A DNA stretch of 64,000 nucleotides, taken from the NCBI GenBank assembly GCA_905147135.1, contig LR990043.1:5243057-5307056 (forward strand), written 5' to 3'. The stretch is from Blastobasis lacticolella (taxonomy: Eukaryota > Arthropoda > Insecta > Lepidoptera > Blastobasidae). How positions within the stretch are numbered: the first letter of the stretch is position 1; each line of letters begins with the position of its first letter. Position numbers and translations under genes: made by a program. The notes under the pieces were generated by a model. It made no database searches and was not told where the DNA came from. It worked only from the letters and a program-made list of their open reading frames with translations. This document shows, in pieces, positions 12,121 to 22,306 of the stretch.

Positions 12121-12245
12121 CAACGGAACATGGCGTTTAACAAACATGGCGCCGCTTCCGGCAGGCTCGCGTGTCGCCCGCGTCACTTCCGGCATGGCCC
12201 CTGCACTACACCTGTGATGGTACTGCGGTGTCCAACGTAAGTGTT
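12121..12245 (+). promoter_or_regulatory. Candidate promoter / non-coding first exon
   Basis: A CpG-rich patch in AT-rich DNA. It holds two ACATGGCG words (12128-12135, 12144-12151; Pho/YY1-like core ATGGC), two CTTCCGG words (12155-12161, 12186-12192; ETS-like) and then GTAAGTG at 12237, a good 5' splice-donor consensus, although the preceding bases AAC lack the usual AG. There is no TATA box. Downstream lies a SINE, so any spliced exon would be outside this stretch. The motif clustering is observed; promoter function is inferred. Confidence 0.35.
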
Positions 12246-12258
12246 TAGTGTTTTTATG

Positions 12259-12600
12259 GTGTTGGTTTTTGAGAGCGTCTGTGACAAAACGTTTCGGTTT
12301 TGAACCCCAGTGCCGTCATGTGCCAATGTCTTTTTTCTGTGTTATGCACATTAGGTGAACATGTTTTTACGGTAAGGGAAAACCTGCTGCCGTGATGAAA
12401 CCTGCACATTCAGGGAACAGGATATGTAACCATGGATCCAATCTGGTCAGGTCCCCCTTTGTTAACAGGGTCACGGAGGTTAGATGGCAGTCGCTCCACT
12501 CTAATTACCTGATCTGCCAAATCCTGAAGCAAGGTCACGGCAGACCCAGGGCCCTCGCATGCGAAAGCACAACCTAGAGACATTAACGCCAAGATGATTA
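12259..12600 (+). mobile_element. SINE-A copy
   Basis: A B-box-like GGTTTTGAACCCC at about 12296, then 'catgtgccaatgtcttttttct', 'gtgatgaaacctgcacattc', 'ggatccaatctggtcaggt', 'gcagtcgctccactc' and the end 'acattaacgccaagatgat'. The upstream A-box region is decayed. It is orientated + with a GAT-type tail. Confidence 0.8.
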
Positions 12601-12882
12601 ATAATCGTGTTAATTAACGCCCAGAGTAAAACTAGTTGCAATACTGTATATGTAAATGACAATAGTAATATCATAGGGTTGTTAAAACTAAGTCTTGATG
12701 TCGTCGCTGTACAACTCTTAATCAGAAGCAGTAGATAACAGTGGTGTATATGGTTTGTTTTATTATACTTAGCACTAGCATGCACGAGTCCGAAACATGT
12801 TCTAAAATGTTTTCCAAGACCTCCGTCAGCCAGAAATTGATGTCTGAGAGACAGATCAGGTATATAGAATCTCCTTACTCCA

Positions 12883-13005
12883 GAAAATGGGCAGCAGTAT
12901 CTTCTATGTGTTTTCGACACTGCGGTCTCCCGCCTGCCAAAGGTGGAGATTATGGCCAAATGTGGAGACACAAGTCCAGGAGTGAACTGTTATGGACTCT
13001 TGTTT
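12883..13005 (+). repeat. Repeat family D, 5'-truncated
   Basis: 'ccagaaaatgggcagcagta', 'gacactgcggtctcc', 'caaaggtggagattatgg' and 'gaactgttatggactct' follow the order of the family D copy at 7740-8001. Confidence 0.65.
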
Positions 13006-13327
13006 TTGTTGATAGCACCTAGTGATATGCAACATTCATTTTTATGACCAACAACAATACAGTTAACTTTTATTACAGTTCAGTTATTTTATGACCGCAT
13101 TTATATCCTGAATTGCATGCTCGTAGCAGTACTTTAGGTCCTCTGCGATTTCATTGTGACTATTTTTCAAATGCGTAAGCGTAACCCATATTCCCATATT
13201 TCAGTACCTAGTATGGTGACGAATTTTAAAGCTAGGGACAGAGATTTCGTTTTATATTGTGTTGAAAGGTTTTATCATCTCCTACAACCACTACCTGCAA
13301 GGCCTATTGCACTTTCTGGAAGAGTTG

Positions 13328-13772
13328 GGATCCATCCGCGAGCTTCTGAGCTTACGTCTCGCTTACGGCTCACCACAGACGAGGCGCCACGCTTATGGCT
13401 CACCACCTACGAGCTTACGGCACACCATCCGCGAGCTTACGGTTCACCATCCGAAAAATAATGAGCTTACGTCTCGCTTACGGCTCACCATCCGCGAGGT
13501 TACGGTTCACCATCCGAAAGATAATGAGCTTACATCTCGCTTACGGCTCACCATCCGCGAGCTTACGGTTCACCATCCGAAAGATAATGAGCTTACATCT
13601 CGCTTACGGCTCACCATCCGCGAGCTTACGGTTCACCATCCGAAAGATAATGAGCTTACGTCTCGCTTACGGCTCACCATCCGCGAGCTTACGGTTCACC
13701 ATCCGAAAGATAATGAGCTTACGTCTCGCTTACGGCTCACCATCCGCGAGCTTACGGTTCACCATCCACGAT
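13328..13772 (+). repeat. 63-bp minisatellite
   Basis: A 63-base unit containing 'gagcttacgtctcgcttacg', 'gctcaccatccgcgagc' and 'ttacggttcaccatccgaaa' repeats from about 13463 at exact 63-base spacing (13463, 13526, ...), preceded by less regular units from 13328. Because 63 is divisible by three and the unit lacks stops in two frames, two overlapping frames stay open (13259-13858 and 13395-13778), giving a 21-residue period. I see no upstream coding context, so a non-coding satellite is more likely than a repeat protein. Confidence 0.9.
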
Positions 13773-13799
13773 ACCTAGCATGTATAACTTTGTCTTTTG

Positions 13800-14335
13800 T
13801 GAAAAATAAAATTGTAATATTAAATATATGTATATATTTTTCAGAAATAATAAGATAAAGAAGGTTATTCCAAAACTGAAGTGTGCGTGGAAGACAGTTC
13901 TTCTGCGCAGTATACGAGCCAACCAGACCAACTTGATTCTGGGTTGCGAGGATTCACTCCATTTATACATATTAAACTTTTTTGGGTTTGATTCGGTTAC
14001 ATCTCACAAGGGAACATTAGATTCCAAATATTTGGAACTTAATGTATATGATTATATAGAGTTCTGAGCTTCTGAGCATTCTGAGCTTGATATCATTTTT
14101 CTTTTGTGCCTTGAGAAAAAAGCGGCGGTTTTCCATAAAAACATATTCAGATTTAGGGTTATAAGTTGTTCCCGTCGATTTGTGACCAAAACATTCATTT
14201 GTCACAATATCGAGAATTAAATATGACTTAGATGTCATACTGTTGACGCGTGCTTTATACTGAGCTACTGTGGTGTGCTAGACACACTCTTTCTCTATCT
14301 AACTATAGAAAATGTATGAAACCGAACCTTGCTTA
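13800..14335. other. No feature seen
   Basis: Short overlapping frames of 72-79 codons on both strands without recognisable domains; AT-rich. Confidence 0.45.
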
Positions 14336-14344
14336 ACCGACCAC

Positions 14345-14425
14345 CGCTCACACTGCTACGTTACAGCGATCGCCAAAGTGCGGTGCATTTATCCGCGTTT
14401 GGCAATCGCTGGGGTGTGACGTAAC
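14345..14425. repeat. Imperfect inverted repeat
   Basis: 'acgttacagcgatcgccaaa' on the left pairs imperfectly with the complement of 'tttggcaatcgctggggtg...gacgtaac' on the right, with a loop of about 20 bases. It may be the core of a small MITE. Confidence 0.4.
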
Positions 14426-14820
14426 AAATCGTTGTAACAACGTTCCATAGCGTCCGCCCTACTGCATTCGAAATACAAATTGTGTTGTATATTTTAAATA
14501 AAACGACACAATTTTCTTTCTGGAAATGCACAATTTTGGTGACAGAAATTTCGCTGTGGGTATGTTATTTGTTTGGTCTTGGAGACGATGCAATTTCGTA
14601 AGAACTCCTTTTAAAATGTTTTTGTTTTAGTAAACACTGTCCTTCTAAACCTATTTATCCCACCTCAAGGTCTGCCGTAATTGGATCGTATTTAAAATAA
14701 TTACGTCAGACCAAATCAAAGTTGAATAATATCCGTTCTAGATACAAGCTGCTTTTTGGATACGGCCAATTTCGGATAGCCATAACCGACGACATCTGTA
14801 TTTTCTATATGTGGGTTAAG

Positions 14821-15158
14821 AAAGGTAGGGCATAGCGGGGTATCTCTTTAGAATTTGAGCCGCCCGATTGGGGAAGTACCTCCACCTTACAGAATATCGC
14901 AGCTAAATAATACTCTTTTAAATAGTATTGTGTTTCTGCCGTTGAGTAAGGTTTCCAGTGCTCCATGGGGTGGGGATTTGGGGAACCGTGGCTTTGGCAG
15001 TGGAGTGGCATTTGCATTTTGCTGCCAGAGCAACGTGTTATTAAGGTGGGCAACGCATTGGCGATACTCTTGGTGTTGCTAATGTCTATAGGCAGTGGTG
15101 ACCACTTTCCATCAGGTGGCCTGCTTGCCTGTTTGCCTACCGTACGACATAAAAAAAG
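14821..15158 (+). mobile_element. SINE-B copy (poly-A tailed)
   Basis: Almost identical to 17635-17992 in reverse. It begins 'aggtagggcatagcggggta', passes 'ggtacttccc...agccgcccgat' and 'ccatggggtggggatttggg', and ends 'gtttgcctaccgtacgacat' plus A7. The last 110 bases (15047-15158) match the LINE 3' end at 18540-18650, the pattern expected of a SINE that borrows its LINE partner's tail. I see no clear A or B box, so the head may not be tRNA. The frames across it are incidental. Confidence 0.75.
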
Positions 15159-15667
15159 GTATTTCTGTTTCTTCAGAAACTCATTTCATCATGTAAACAT
15201 AGGTACTACGTTACTCCAAGCTCAGACCACGCTAGGCCGTGCGGCTTACCCTCGCAACGGAAATTACACTGGCCGATTCAGTTCAGATAGAGCCGAGTGG
15301 CTATTCTCGGTTGATGATGTACAAGCTTAAAAGTATTTGGTGATTAACACTTGGAGGTTTTACGGCCTTAGCGTAATTTTTACACATGGCATTTTACGGA
15401 TTCGTCAAAATACGATGATCGGTAGGATAATTACGTAACTCTGTTGGCAACAATTATCTGATTTCAATGATTAAAATTGTTACTATTGCGATTACGTATG
15501 ATCGATTTTGTTCGAAGTTTGTTAGCAACTAAATCCATGAAATCGATTATACGGAATCGCAAAAATAACAATTTCAATCATTGAATTCAGAGAATTCAAA
15601 TGGATTTAGTAACCATCGTAATTATTCGCACAAGCGTCCATCTAGGGTTTTCCCATATTTATGTTGT

Positions 15668-15944
15668 ATGACGACCTGAGTGGTTCAGTGGTCAACATGC
15701 CAGTCAGCCACGCAAGAGGTCCCGGGTTCGATTCCCGGCCGGCAGAAATTTAAATGATGAATTTTAATTTCTGTTACGGGTCTGGGTGTTCTATGTATAA
15801 TAAGTATGTATTTAAAAAAAGTATATATGTAGTATACCAGTTAGCTAGGACCCATAGCACAAGCTTTGCTTAGTTTGGGGCTAGATGGCGCTGTGTGAAT
15901 TTGTCCACGATTATTTATTTATTTATTTATTTATGTTTAGTTAG
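15668..15944 (+). mobile_element. SINE-C, tRNA-Gly-derived
   Basis: The first 75 bases read like a tRNA-Gly(GCC): 'gagtggttcagtggtcaaca' is the A-box region, 'gccacgc' lies at the anticodon position and 'gggttcgattcccgg' is the B box with its T arm. The body carries 'gttacgggtctgggtgttct', 'acaagctttgcttagtttgg' and 'gctagatggcgctgtgtgaa', and the tail is (TTTA)n at 15909-15934. Acceptor-stem pairing is lost, so this is not a working tRNA gene. Confidence 0.85.
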
Positions 15945-16015
15945 ACTAACCAGCCATTTGACCGCCATCTCACCAGGTATATCATCTAATGTCGAATCAC
16001 TCATAGTATTGGCCC
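15945..16015 (+). mobile_element. LINE 3' fragment
   Basis: 'gactaaccagccatttgacc' followed by 'gccatctcaccaggta' matches 52725-52775 and is a familiar lepidopteran LINE 3' UTR motif. It is too short to classify. Confidence 0.45.
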
Positions 16016-16323
16016 ATACCCCCAATGTCCTAACTAACAGTATTTAAAAAATTAAAGACCACCATAAATAACATCTCATGTTTGTTTTATTCTCGACATT
16101 AATGTCCTTGTTAATGACGACAGTAACACGTCGATGTTCAGTGGGCCCATTAATATAACCTGGTACAAAATGACTGTGTAATTCACACACCCTTCGTCAC
16201 GCTTCTGGCTTTTTAAATACGCTCCACTTCCGAGGTAAGTTAATAAAATAAACATCGTTTTTTTTTCTCTAATAAACAATAAGCTATTGTCGATAAAATC
16301 TAGGAAATTGTTATTTTAAAATA

Positions 16324-16600
16324 TTCATCTTGGCGTCAATATCACGGTTATAGGTACTCTGGCGCGCGAAGGCCTGGGGTCCGCGATAGACCATGATCCA
16401 GGATTTGGCAGTTCAGGTTATTATAGTAGGGCGACGGCCATTACCTACGAGACCTTGTTACCAGGGGAACCTGATCAGATTGGATTATGATTACACATGT
16501 CTCGCCTGAATATGCAGGTTACCTCACAATATTTTCCTTCTTCATAGTAGTATCGGCTAGTGTTTAACTAATGTAGGTACATTACCCACAAAAGTCACTG
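16324..16600 (-). mobile_element. SINE-A copy
   Basis: In reverse it holds the SINE-A landmarks 'accatgatccaggatttggc', 'accttgttaccaggggaacc', 'cctgaatatgcaggtt' and 'tgtaggtacattacccacaaa'. The tRNA head beyond 16600 is not recognisable. Confidence 0.75.
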
Positions 16601-16697
16601 GTCCATTTACTCTGCAGCCACTTGCGTACGAATTTGTCCGCGATGAATCTACGCTCACGCCAGTGAAAGAGGAAACAAGCAGATCGCGAGCGAAACC

Positions 16698-16733
16698 ATG
16701 ATGATGATGTTGTAGGAACAACATCATCATCAT
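16698..16733. repeat. Perfect 16-bp hairpin of (ATG)n
   Basis: The arms at 16698-16713 and 16718-16733 are exact complements around the loop AGGA. They look like two GAT-type retroposon tails meeting head to head. Confidence 0.85.
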
Positions 16734-16778
16734 CATTTCCCGGTTTCGCCCCCGCGCGGCACGTGGAACCAGGATTTA

Positions 16779-16907
16779 GCGGTGGTAGGAATAAGGTAGC
16801 CGCCAATGTTCGCAAGCGAAGAAGGATAATGTTTTAAGATGGAGAAGGTTAAAACTTTCTCCATCTTCGCTTGCTAGCATTGGCGGCTACCTTATTCCTA
16901 CCACCGC
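16779..16907. repeat. Hairpin with perfect 30-bp arms
   Basis: 16779-16808 (starts 'gcggtggtaggaataagg') is the exact complement of 16878-16907. Further paired words continue inward ('cgcaagcgaagaagg', 'aagatggagaaggtt' against their complements), so most of the 129 bases can fold into one long stem. A minus-strand frame of 77 codons (16582-16815) ends in the left arm and has no known domain. Confidence 0.85.
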
Positions 16908-17187
16908 CAAACCGGACAACGATTAGAACAAATATTTACTAAGGTACATTTCACGTTTAACACTGAAAAAATAGTTTTCTCAGTGACCACGGTGCATTTA
17001 AGTTTAAACGCAACCCATTCTTTTATTTTTCATAACAAATATCTCACTGACAGTTATAAATGTTGCGTTATTATTACAGAGAACAAAGCTAGTGAGTTAT
17101 TTTTGGAAGTGGTTATATTTATATTTCTCTTTCGTTTAGGGTTATTGCATGTTTTCTACTGTAACTTATTTGTAATTTTTGTTGCCT

Positions 17188-17340
17188 AGGAAGGCAAACG
17201 GTCAGGCAGTCCACCTGATGGAAAGTGGCCACTGTCAAGGACATCAGTAACATAATGGGAGCGGCTGCGGTGCAGGCCTTTGAGGCACTACATTACCAGC
17301 CAGACTCGCGGACAGCCAATATTGTGTTCACGCAATGCAA
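17188..17340 (-). mobile_element. LINE 3' tail fragment, second subfamily
   Basis: 'gcctaggaaggcaaacgg', 'tccacctgatggaaagtgg' and 'gggagcggctgcggtgc' recur at 20448-20600. It is a diverged relative of the 18600 tail, in reverse orientation. Confidence 0.55.
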
Positions 17341-17385
17341 TAATGGCAGATAGTAGATACATAATTTACAACCGTATTCAGAGCG

Positions 17386-18085
17386 TCGGTGGAATAATGA
17401 TGAAGGGGTCAGACTAGCACCCCGAGCTACCAGGTTCGAAGCCCAGCGCCGCAATGTACCAATGACTTTTTTCTGAGTTATTTACATTCGTTGAATACTA
17501 ACCGATGATCTGACAATAAGGAAAAACATCGTGATGAAACCTGCATATTCAGACGACTGAATTTGTAACCACAATCTAGTCAGGTTCCCCAGTTAACAGG
17601 GGCACGGAGGTTCGTTGGCTCTCATAATTACCTGCCATCTCTATCTCTTTTTTTTTTTTTTTATGTCATACGGTAGGCAAACAGGCAAGCGGGCCACCTG
17701 ATGGAAAGTGGTCACCACTGCCTATAGACATTAGTAACACCAAGAGTATCGCTAATGCGTTGCCCACCTCTATAACACGTTGCTCTGGCAGCAAAAAGCA
17801 AATGCCACTCCACTGCCAAAGCCACGGTTCCCCAAATCCCCACCCCATGGAGCACTGGAAACCTTACTCACCGGCAGAAACACAATACCATTTAAAAGAG
17901 TATTATTTAGCTGCGATATTCTGTAAGGTGGAGGTACTTCCCCAGTCGGGCGGCTCCAATTCGAACGAGATACCCCGCTATGCCCTACCTCTCTTACCTG
18001 TTCTGCCAAATCTTGGACCGTGGTCAAAGCGGACCGCAGGCCCTCGCGCGCTAATGCATAACTGGACATGAACACCAAGATGACC
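17386..18085 (+). mobile_element. SINE-A copy interrupted by SINE-B
   Basis: 17386-17634 gives the tRNA-like head ('accaggttcgaagccc' as B box) and the body as far as 'cataattacctg'. The element resumes at 17993 with 'ttctgccaaatcttggaccg' and ends 'acatgaacaccaagatgac'. Removing 17635-17992 restores the family order seen at 53764-54084. ttacctg is present on both sides, as expected for a short target duplication. Confidence 0.8.
17635..17992 (-). mobile_element. SINE-B copy nested in SINE-A
   Basis: Full-length relative of 14821-15158 in reverse, with a T14 run (the complement of poly-A) at 17648-17662 and the shared LINE-like tail next to it. It is flanked by ttacctg on both sides (about 17628-17634 and 17993-17999 by my reading). 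It lacks coding capacity, and its two copies differ at few positions, so the family was recently active. Confidence 0.8.
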
Positions 18086-18232
18086 ACCACTATAGTAGGT
18101 ACATAATTAACATCGGTCTCACATATTTGCTTTGTAAACCGTTACCTAGCTACGTTCGTTTCCGAAACATCTCCATACCTCAAAAAAAGCGATGCAGGAA
18201 TAGGTTATAGCATAAATATTGGAAAGTTTACT

Positions 18233-18729
18233 AGAACTCGTCTAGTCTAAAATGACGCGCCCCACCACTTAATTAGTTGATTTCGATGTGTGAGTGCAAA
18301 TATTGATAACGACACTTCATCTGTTGGACCCAATGAACGACGCGTGCTTCTACGTTTGAATTTCACCGGCAACTGATTAACCAATTACAACGGCATTTGT
18401 ATATGTATTGCGTCCATATTTTAAACTTCGAAAACCATATTCTCGCTCGTACGATTCGAATGTGGAATGAGCTCCCAGCCACAGTGTTTCCTTTGGACTA
18501 TGACATGGGATCGTTCAAGAGGTATATTAGAGATCTCTTCAGAGGCGGGCAACGCATTGGTGACTCCCCTGGTGTTGCTGATGTCCATAGGCGGCGGTGA
18601 CCACTTTCCATCAGGTGGCCCGCATGCCTGTTTGTCTGCCGGATAACATAAAAAAAAAAAGAAAAAAAAAACTTGTTTGTGTGCGTTAATGCGATAGTGG
18701 GGCGCGTCATTTTAGATTAGACGAGCTCT
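18233..18729. mobile_element. TIR element disrupted by a LINE
   Basis: 18233-18267 ('agaactcgtctagtctaaaa...gacgcgccccacca') is complementary to 18698-18729 with few mismatches, giving termini of about 32 bp. Between them lies a LINE 3' end that must have inserted later. No transposase remains, so I read it as a MITE of unknown superfamily. Confidence 0.65.
18446..18655 (+). pseudogene. LINE (CR1/jockey-type) ORF2 C-terminus with 3' tail
   Basis: The frame 18446-18600 ends RTIRMWNELPATVFP...FKRYIRDL...VADVHRRR-stop. The 'R.WN.LP..VFP' block followed by 'FK' is the conserved extreme C-terminus of non-LTR retrotransposon reverse-transcriptase ORFs. After the stop come the 'ccatcaggtggcccgcatg' tail and an A-rich end at 18650-18670. 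The RT and endonuclease domains are missing: 5' truncation is the usual result of target-primed reverse transcription. Confidence 0.75.
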
Positions 18730-18734
18730 ACCTT

Positions 18735-19214
18735 GATAATTTTTTTTTGCTGTGTATGTCATGTCGCTAACCCTAATCAGAATCACAACTCTACGAGCCA
18801 CTATAACGAAACCGTGAAACCGAAATATTTATAACTTACCAGCTTTGCCAAAGGATTATAGTCAGTGTCATCAATCAGTTTGATTTATGTGAACATCAAA
18901 ATCCTTTGAACCGCGCTTTAAGTTTTGTTCTCCTATTAATTTATTCACACGCTAATCGTTCTCTGGGGACCGCTTGCATTGTTAAGCGTCCATAGTGAGG
19001 TCTTTGTAAGGATTATTATGCAAATTGGGGCTTGAACGCGCAATGTACAGGTACGACGGCAATATAGTCTGGCGATTTCAGGTTAAAATAGTTGGCAGAT
19101 GTAATATAGGTATGGTTTTGGTTGTAATGTTACAAAGTAAAGTTAAGAAAAAAAATCAAAATTGTGGTTTACAGTATACAGGTAAGTAATCTAGATCAGT
19201 GATGATTAATCTGA
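18735..19214. other. No feature seen
   Basis: Unique AT-rich DNA without frames above about 60 codons. Confidence 0.4.
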
Positions 19215-19410
19215 ACTACGGTTTATTGTCGAGTGACGACCACGTACTGGAAGACGCAGCGTGGGTAGGTGGACTGACGATCTGTTACAGATCGCATGAA
19301 CCAGCTGGATGCGAAAGGCACAATACCGGAATTTGTGGAAATCTCTGGGGAAGGCCTATGCCCAGCAGTGGCCATCTTCCGGCTGATATGATGATGATGA
19401 TGATAATGAC
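19215..19410 (+). pseudogene. RTE-type LINE ORF C-terminus
   Basis: One frame reads RPRTGRRSVGR..WTDDLLQIA, then after a stop TSWMRKAQYRNLWKSLGKAY and AQQWPSSG-stop, followed by (TGA)n at 19388-19405. 'GRRS.GRP..RWTDD' with 'W...GEAY.QQW' and a GAT-repeat end is the standard 3' end of RTE-like elements in Lepidoptera. Two in-frame stops show it is dead. Confidence 0.75.
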
Positions 19411-19621
19411 GATGACGGTTTATTCTTAGAAACCATTTCGTCGTTTTTACCTATATTCAAGAGTTTCTTTAGACAACTTTATAAGTAGTCGGAAGTGGTG
19501 TGGGCTCCGATGTGGGTGTGCGTCAGATTTTGCTATGGGAACAGAGTCGACAGTCTTGAAGTCCATGGAAACGAATCATGTGATCAGTTTCTGAGAACTC
19601 AAGTCATGTACAGAATATGAT

Positions 19622-19872
19622 TATGATTGCACAATCACACAGCTCTATCTAGCCACAAAGTAAGCAAAGCTTGTGTTTAGGTGTTAGATAAATGTGAACT
19701 ACTTATATACATTTTTAAATACATACTTATTATATATAGTACACCCAGACCCTTAACAGAAATTAAAATACATCATTTCAATTTCTGATCGACCGGGAAT
19801 CGAACCCAAGACCTCACCTCACCTCTGCATGGCAGACAGCATGTTAACCAACTGAACCACTCAGGTCGTCAG
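19622..19872 (-). mobile_element. SINE-C copy
   Basis: Reverse complement carries the tRNA-Gly-like head ('gacgacctgagtggttcagt' at 19872 leftwards, B box complement 'cgggaatcgaaccc') and the 'aagcaaagcttgtg' body. The (TTAT) tail is lost. Confidence 0.8.
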
Positions 19873-19879
19873 AATATCT

Positions 19880-20440
19880 TCACCTTCCATACTATACCAA
19901 TTAATTCACATATTGAAACTTAATTGCATTTCAAACGTACATTTATCAAAACTAGAATAGCTAAAACAAAAAAGCCGCCCGCAATAGACTCAAAGAGATG
20001 TAAAAATAAACTCGAGTTCAAACAAGGAGCACTCTCGTACTCTTTCAATGTGTGTCAAGCACCCACAAGGGTTTGTGAATGCATTTGTAGGTGTACGTGA
20101 ACTGTGGAACTTTTACAAATACCCACTGGACTGCAAAATGGATGGGCGGACTGAGTTTCGCGAAACTGTTCCAATTCCGGAGCTAGTGTAAAATACGGGG
20201 ATAAGACTGGAGGTTCGATTGGACTTTGTAGATTGATTTTTTCTTCTATAAGATTTTAATGTTCATGATTTGTTCTCGTATAAAAATTTTATGGAGGTTA
20301 TGGGAAACTCAACCTTCCACTGTCTAGAGGACAATATACAGTTGAATGTTGAGTGAGAAGTGAATGGTGAGTGAGAGAGAGTTGAGTGTACAATATACAG
20401 TTGAGCGTACTATATGTCAGGTATATGTGTGATTTTTATT
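19880..20440. other. Unique DNA with a short duplication
   Basis: 'acaatatacagttga' occurs at about 20331 and 20389, with gagtgagaga-type runs between. No gene is seen. Confidence 0.45.
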
Positions 20441-20445
20441 TTTAT

Positions 20446-20610
20446 TTTTTTATTGGCTAGGGAGGCACACAGACGTACGGTCCACCTGATGGAAAGCAGT
20501 CACCGTCGTCCAGGACATCTGCAACCTAAAGGGAGCGGATGCGGTGCCAGCTTTTGAGGTACCTGTAGACACCCTTTTGAAGAACCCCATGTTATAGTGC
20601 AAAGGAAAGA
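20446..20610 (-). mobile_element. LINE 3' tail fragment, second subfamily
   Basis: 'tccacctgatggaaagcagt', 'gggagcggatgcggtgc' and 'cttttgaagaaccccatg' match the piece at 17188. The adjacent T-rich run (20434-20450) is the complement of a poly-A end. Confidence 0.55.
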
Positions 20611-20734
20611 CTTTGGGAGAGATCTCATTCTACAAATTGCACGTGCGTAAAACGACTCGCGATTCTTGTTGTGATGGCAGTCTTGTAGCTGACTATCAAT
20701 TAATTAAAAAAACTGTCAGAATGCTGGCCGTGTT

Positions 20735-21080
20735 ACCTCGTTGAATGGCCAAATGAAATCGTTGTCCAAGGTACGCGCCAGCACGAGGATCTCCGGTTGC
20801 CTCTATTAACCGGGTAGATCCCTCATGGAACATCTTTTTTGCACTAGGGTACCCTGGCCCTAGAGTTTCAACCCCAAACGGCGCAAATACATACCTCTGA
20901 GCTAGGGAACCATATAAGTGCGCTTAAGGTCTTCCGCCGTTGATGCAGCTGCCCCAGCATTAGCCGAGGTAGCCCTTATGTGGGATGGGGCCAAGGTGTC
21001 TACACAGGTCGCATCATACACCAGGGACCGCCCTTGTGACCAAGCAACTAGCGTCATGCTATCTTTTTATCATCCCGAGC
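20735..21080 (-). pseudogene. Degenerate retroelement C-terminal domain (second copy)
   Basis: Collinear by eye with 24720-25070: 'ggtacgcgccagc', 'ctggccctagagtttcaac', 'gcgcttaaggtcttccgc', 'gtgtctacacaggtcgcat' all have counterparts in the same order. The minus strand frame is broken by many indels. The plus frame at 20918-21115 is only its shadow. Confidence 0.6.
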
Positions 21081-21084
21081 CAGC

Positions 21085-22264
21085 CCATTGGGTTTCAAAA
21101 CAGCTGGCATGTTGATGGTGGCACGGCAGATGAAACCATAAATTAACTCCGCAGTTACTATGCCCTAAGCAGATACATAAAAAAATAACAAATTCGTACA
21201 GTTTCCAATTCATGATATGTAGGACATGTATCCAGTAGTGCAATGTTTATTAACTGCACCCGGTTGATTTATCCGGCTGGCAACCCGCCAACCCGTTTTG
21301 GTTGATTAAATTGGGTGTTATTTAATTATTCACATTATTGTTATTTAAAACGAACGTAAAAGTACATCTACACCCTGAAAATACTACTTAACTTTATTTA
21401 ATTAAATAATTATTTAAACATAGGTACCAAATTTTGTTTGTAATGGATAAAATATACTTAACCGATTTTAAAAATTCTTTATGCGCAATTCTTTTCTTCG
21501 AGTAATATAGTAAGCTCTATTTTTAAATAATATCAATGTGGTTCCCACCGGAACGTTTTTACCGAATTTTATTTTATTTTATTTTATTTGGCTGTCTCAC
21601 AGCTTACAACAATACGATAAGTACAATAACATAATTTCTATCAGCCATTTACGAGACACCACAGATAAATTTGGTGATAAATTTTACGCGACTATCGTCT
21701 AAATTATTATCATAGGCAATTCCATAGCATACTATATTAATTGCACATTTAGTTCAGATCCATTTGGCTATGTTTATGTACTAGTTTATTAGCCATACCC
21801 AGGCATCACGCTTCGACACTTATCGGGCTGGCATCCAGCCAACCGGATCACTGGGACCGGGTATTATACGAGACGAGACGAGCCGTACATATCCGGAGCG
21901 AAATGGTTTACCTTGCCTAGAGTTACGTATAGTAGTGCCGAGGAGTTAATAGTTGTGGTAATAGGAGGTATTTGTAAGAAGGATATAATAATATAAAAAT
22001 CATAAATCGAAGCATGGGCATTTCGAAGCCATATTTCTTGTTGGTGACGATGCCACCAGGTTCTAATCGTTGGTATAGATATAGGATTCGGTTAAGCCAG
22101 AGGCCCTCCTGACGATGCCAGCAAAAAAGGACGAATCAATCACAAAGTTAAAGAAACAGTAATCTGGAAATTTCTCTGAATCTAACACTGAAAACTAATG
22201 GTTTTGTATGATTCAATTTCATGTGGTTCTTGAAGAAATAGAATACATAGGTACAATGTTTATG
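21085..22264. other. No gene seen
   Basis: AT-rich with (ATTTT)n at about 21569-21590. No repeat family recognised. Confidence 0.4.
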
Positions 22265-22306
22265 TTCAGATGTCCACGCGGACGAAGTTGCGGGCAACAG
22301 CTAGTC
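22265..22306 (+). mobile_element. Helitron-like 3' end
   Basis: 'cacgcggacgaagttgcggg' followed by 'caacagctagt' is the characteristic CTAG-terminated end; the body upstream is not recognisable. Confidence 0.5.

Noticed and set aside
12501..12971. 156-codon minus-strand frame
   Set aside because: It spans part of a SINE-A and a family D fragment; its translation is the reverse of repeat sequence and has no domain.
13463..13772. CRISPR-like array at the 63-bp repeats
   Set aside because: There are no unique spacers, units are contiguous, and the context is eukaryotic.
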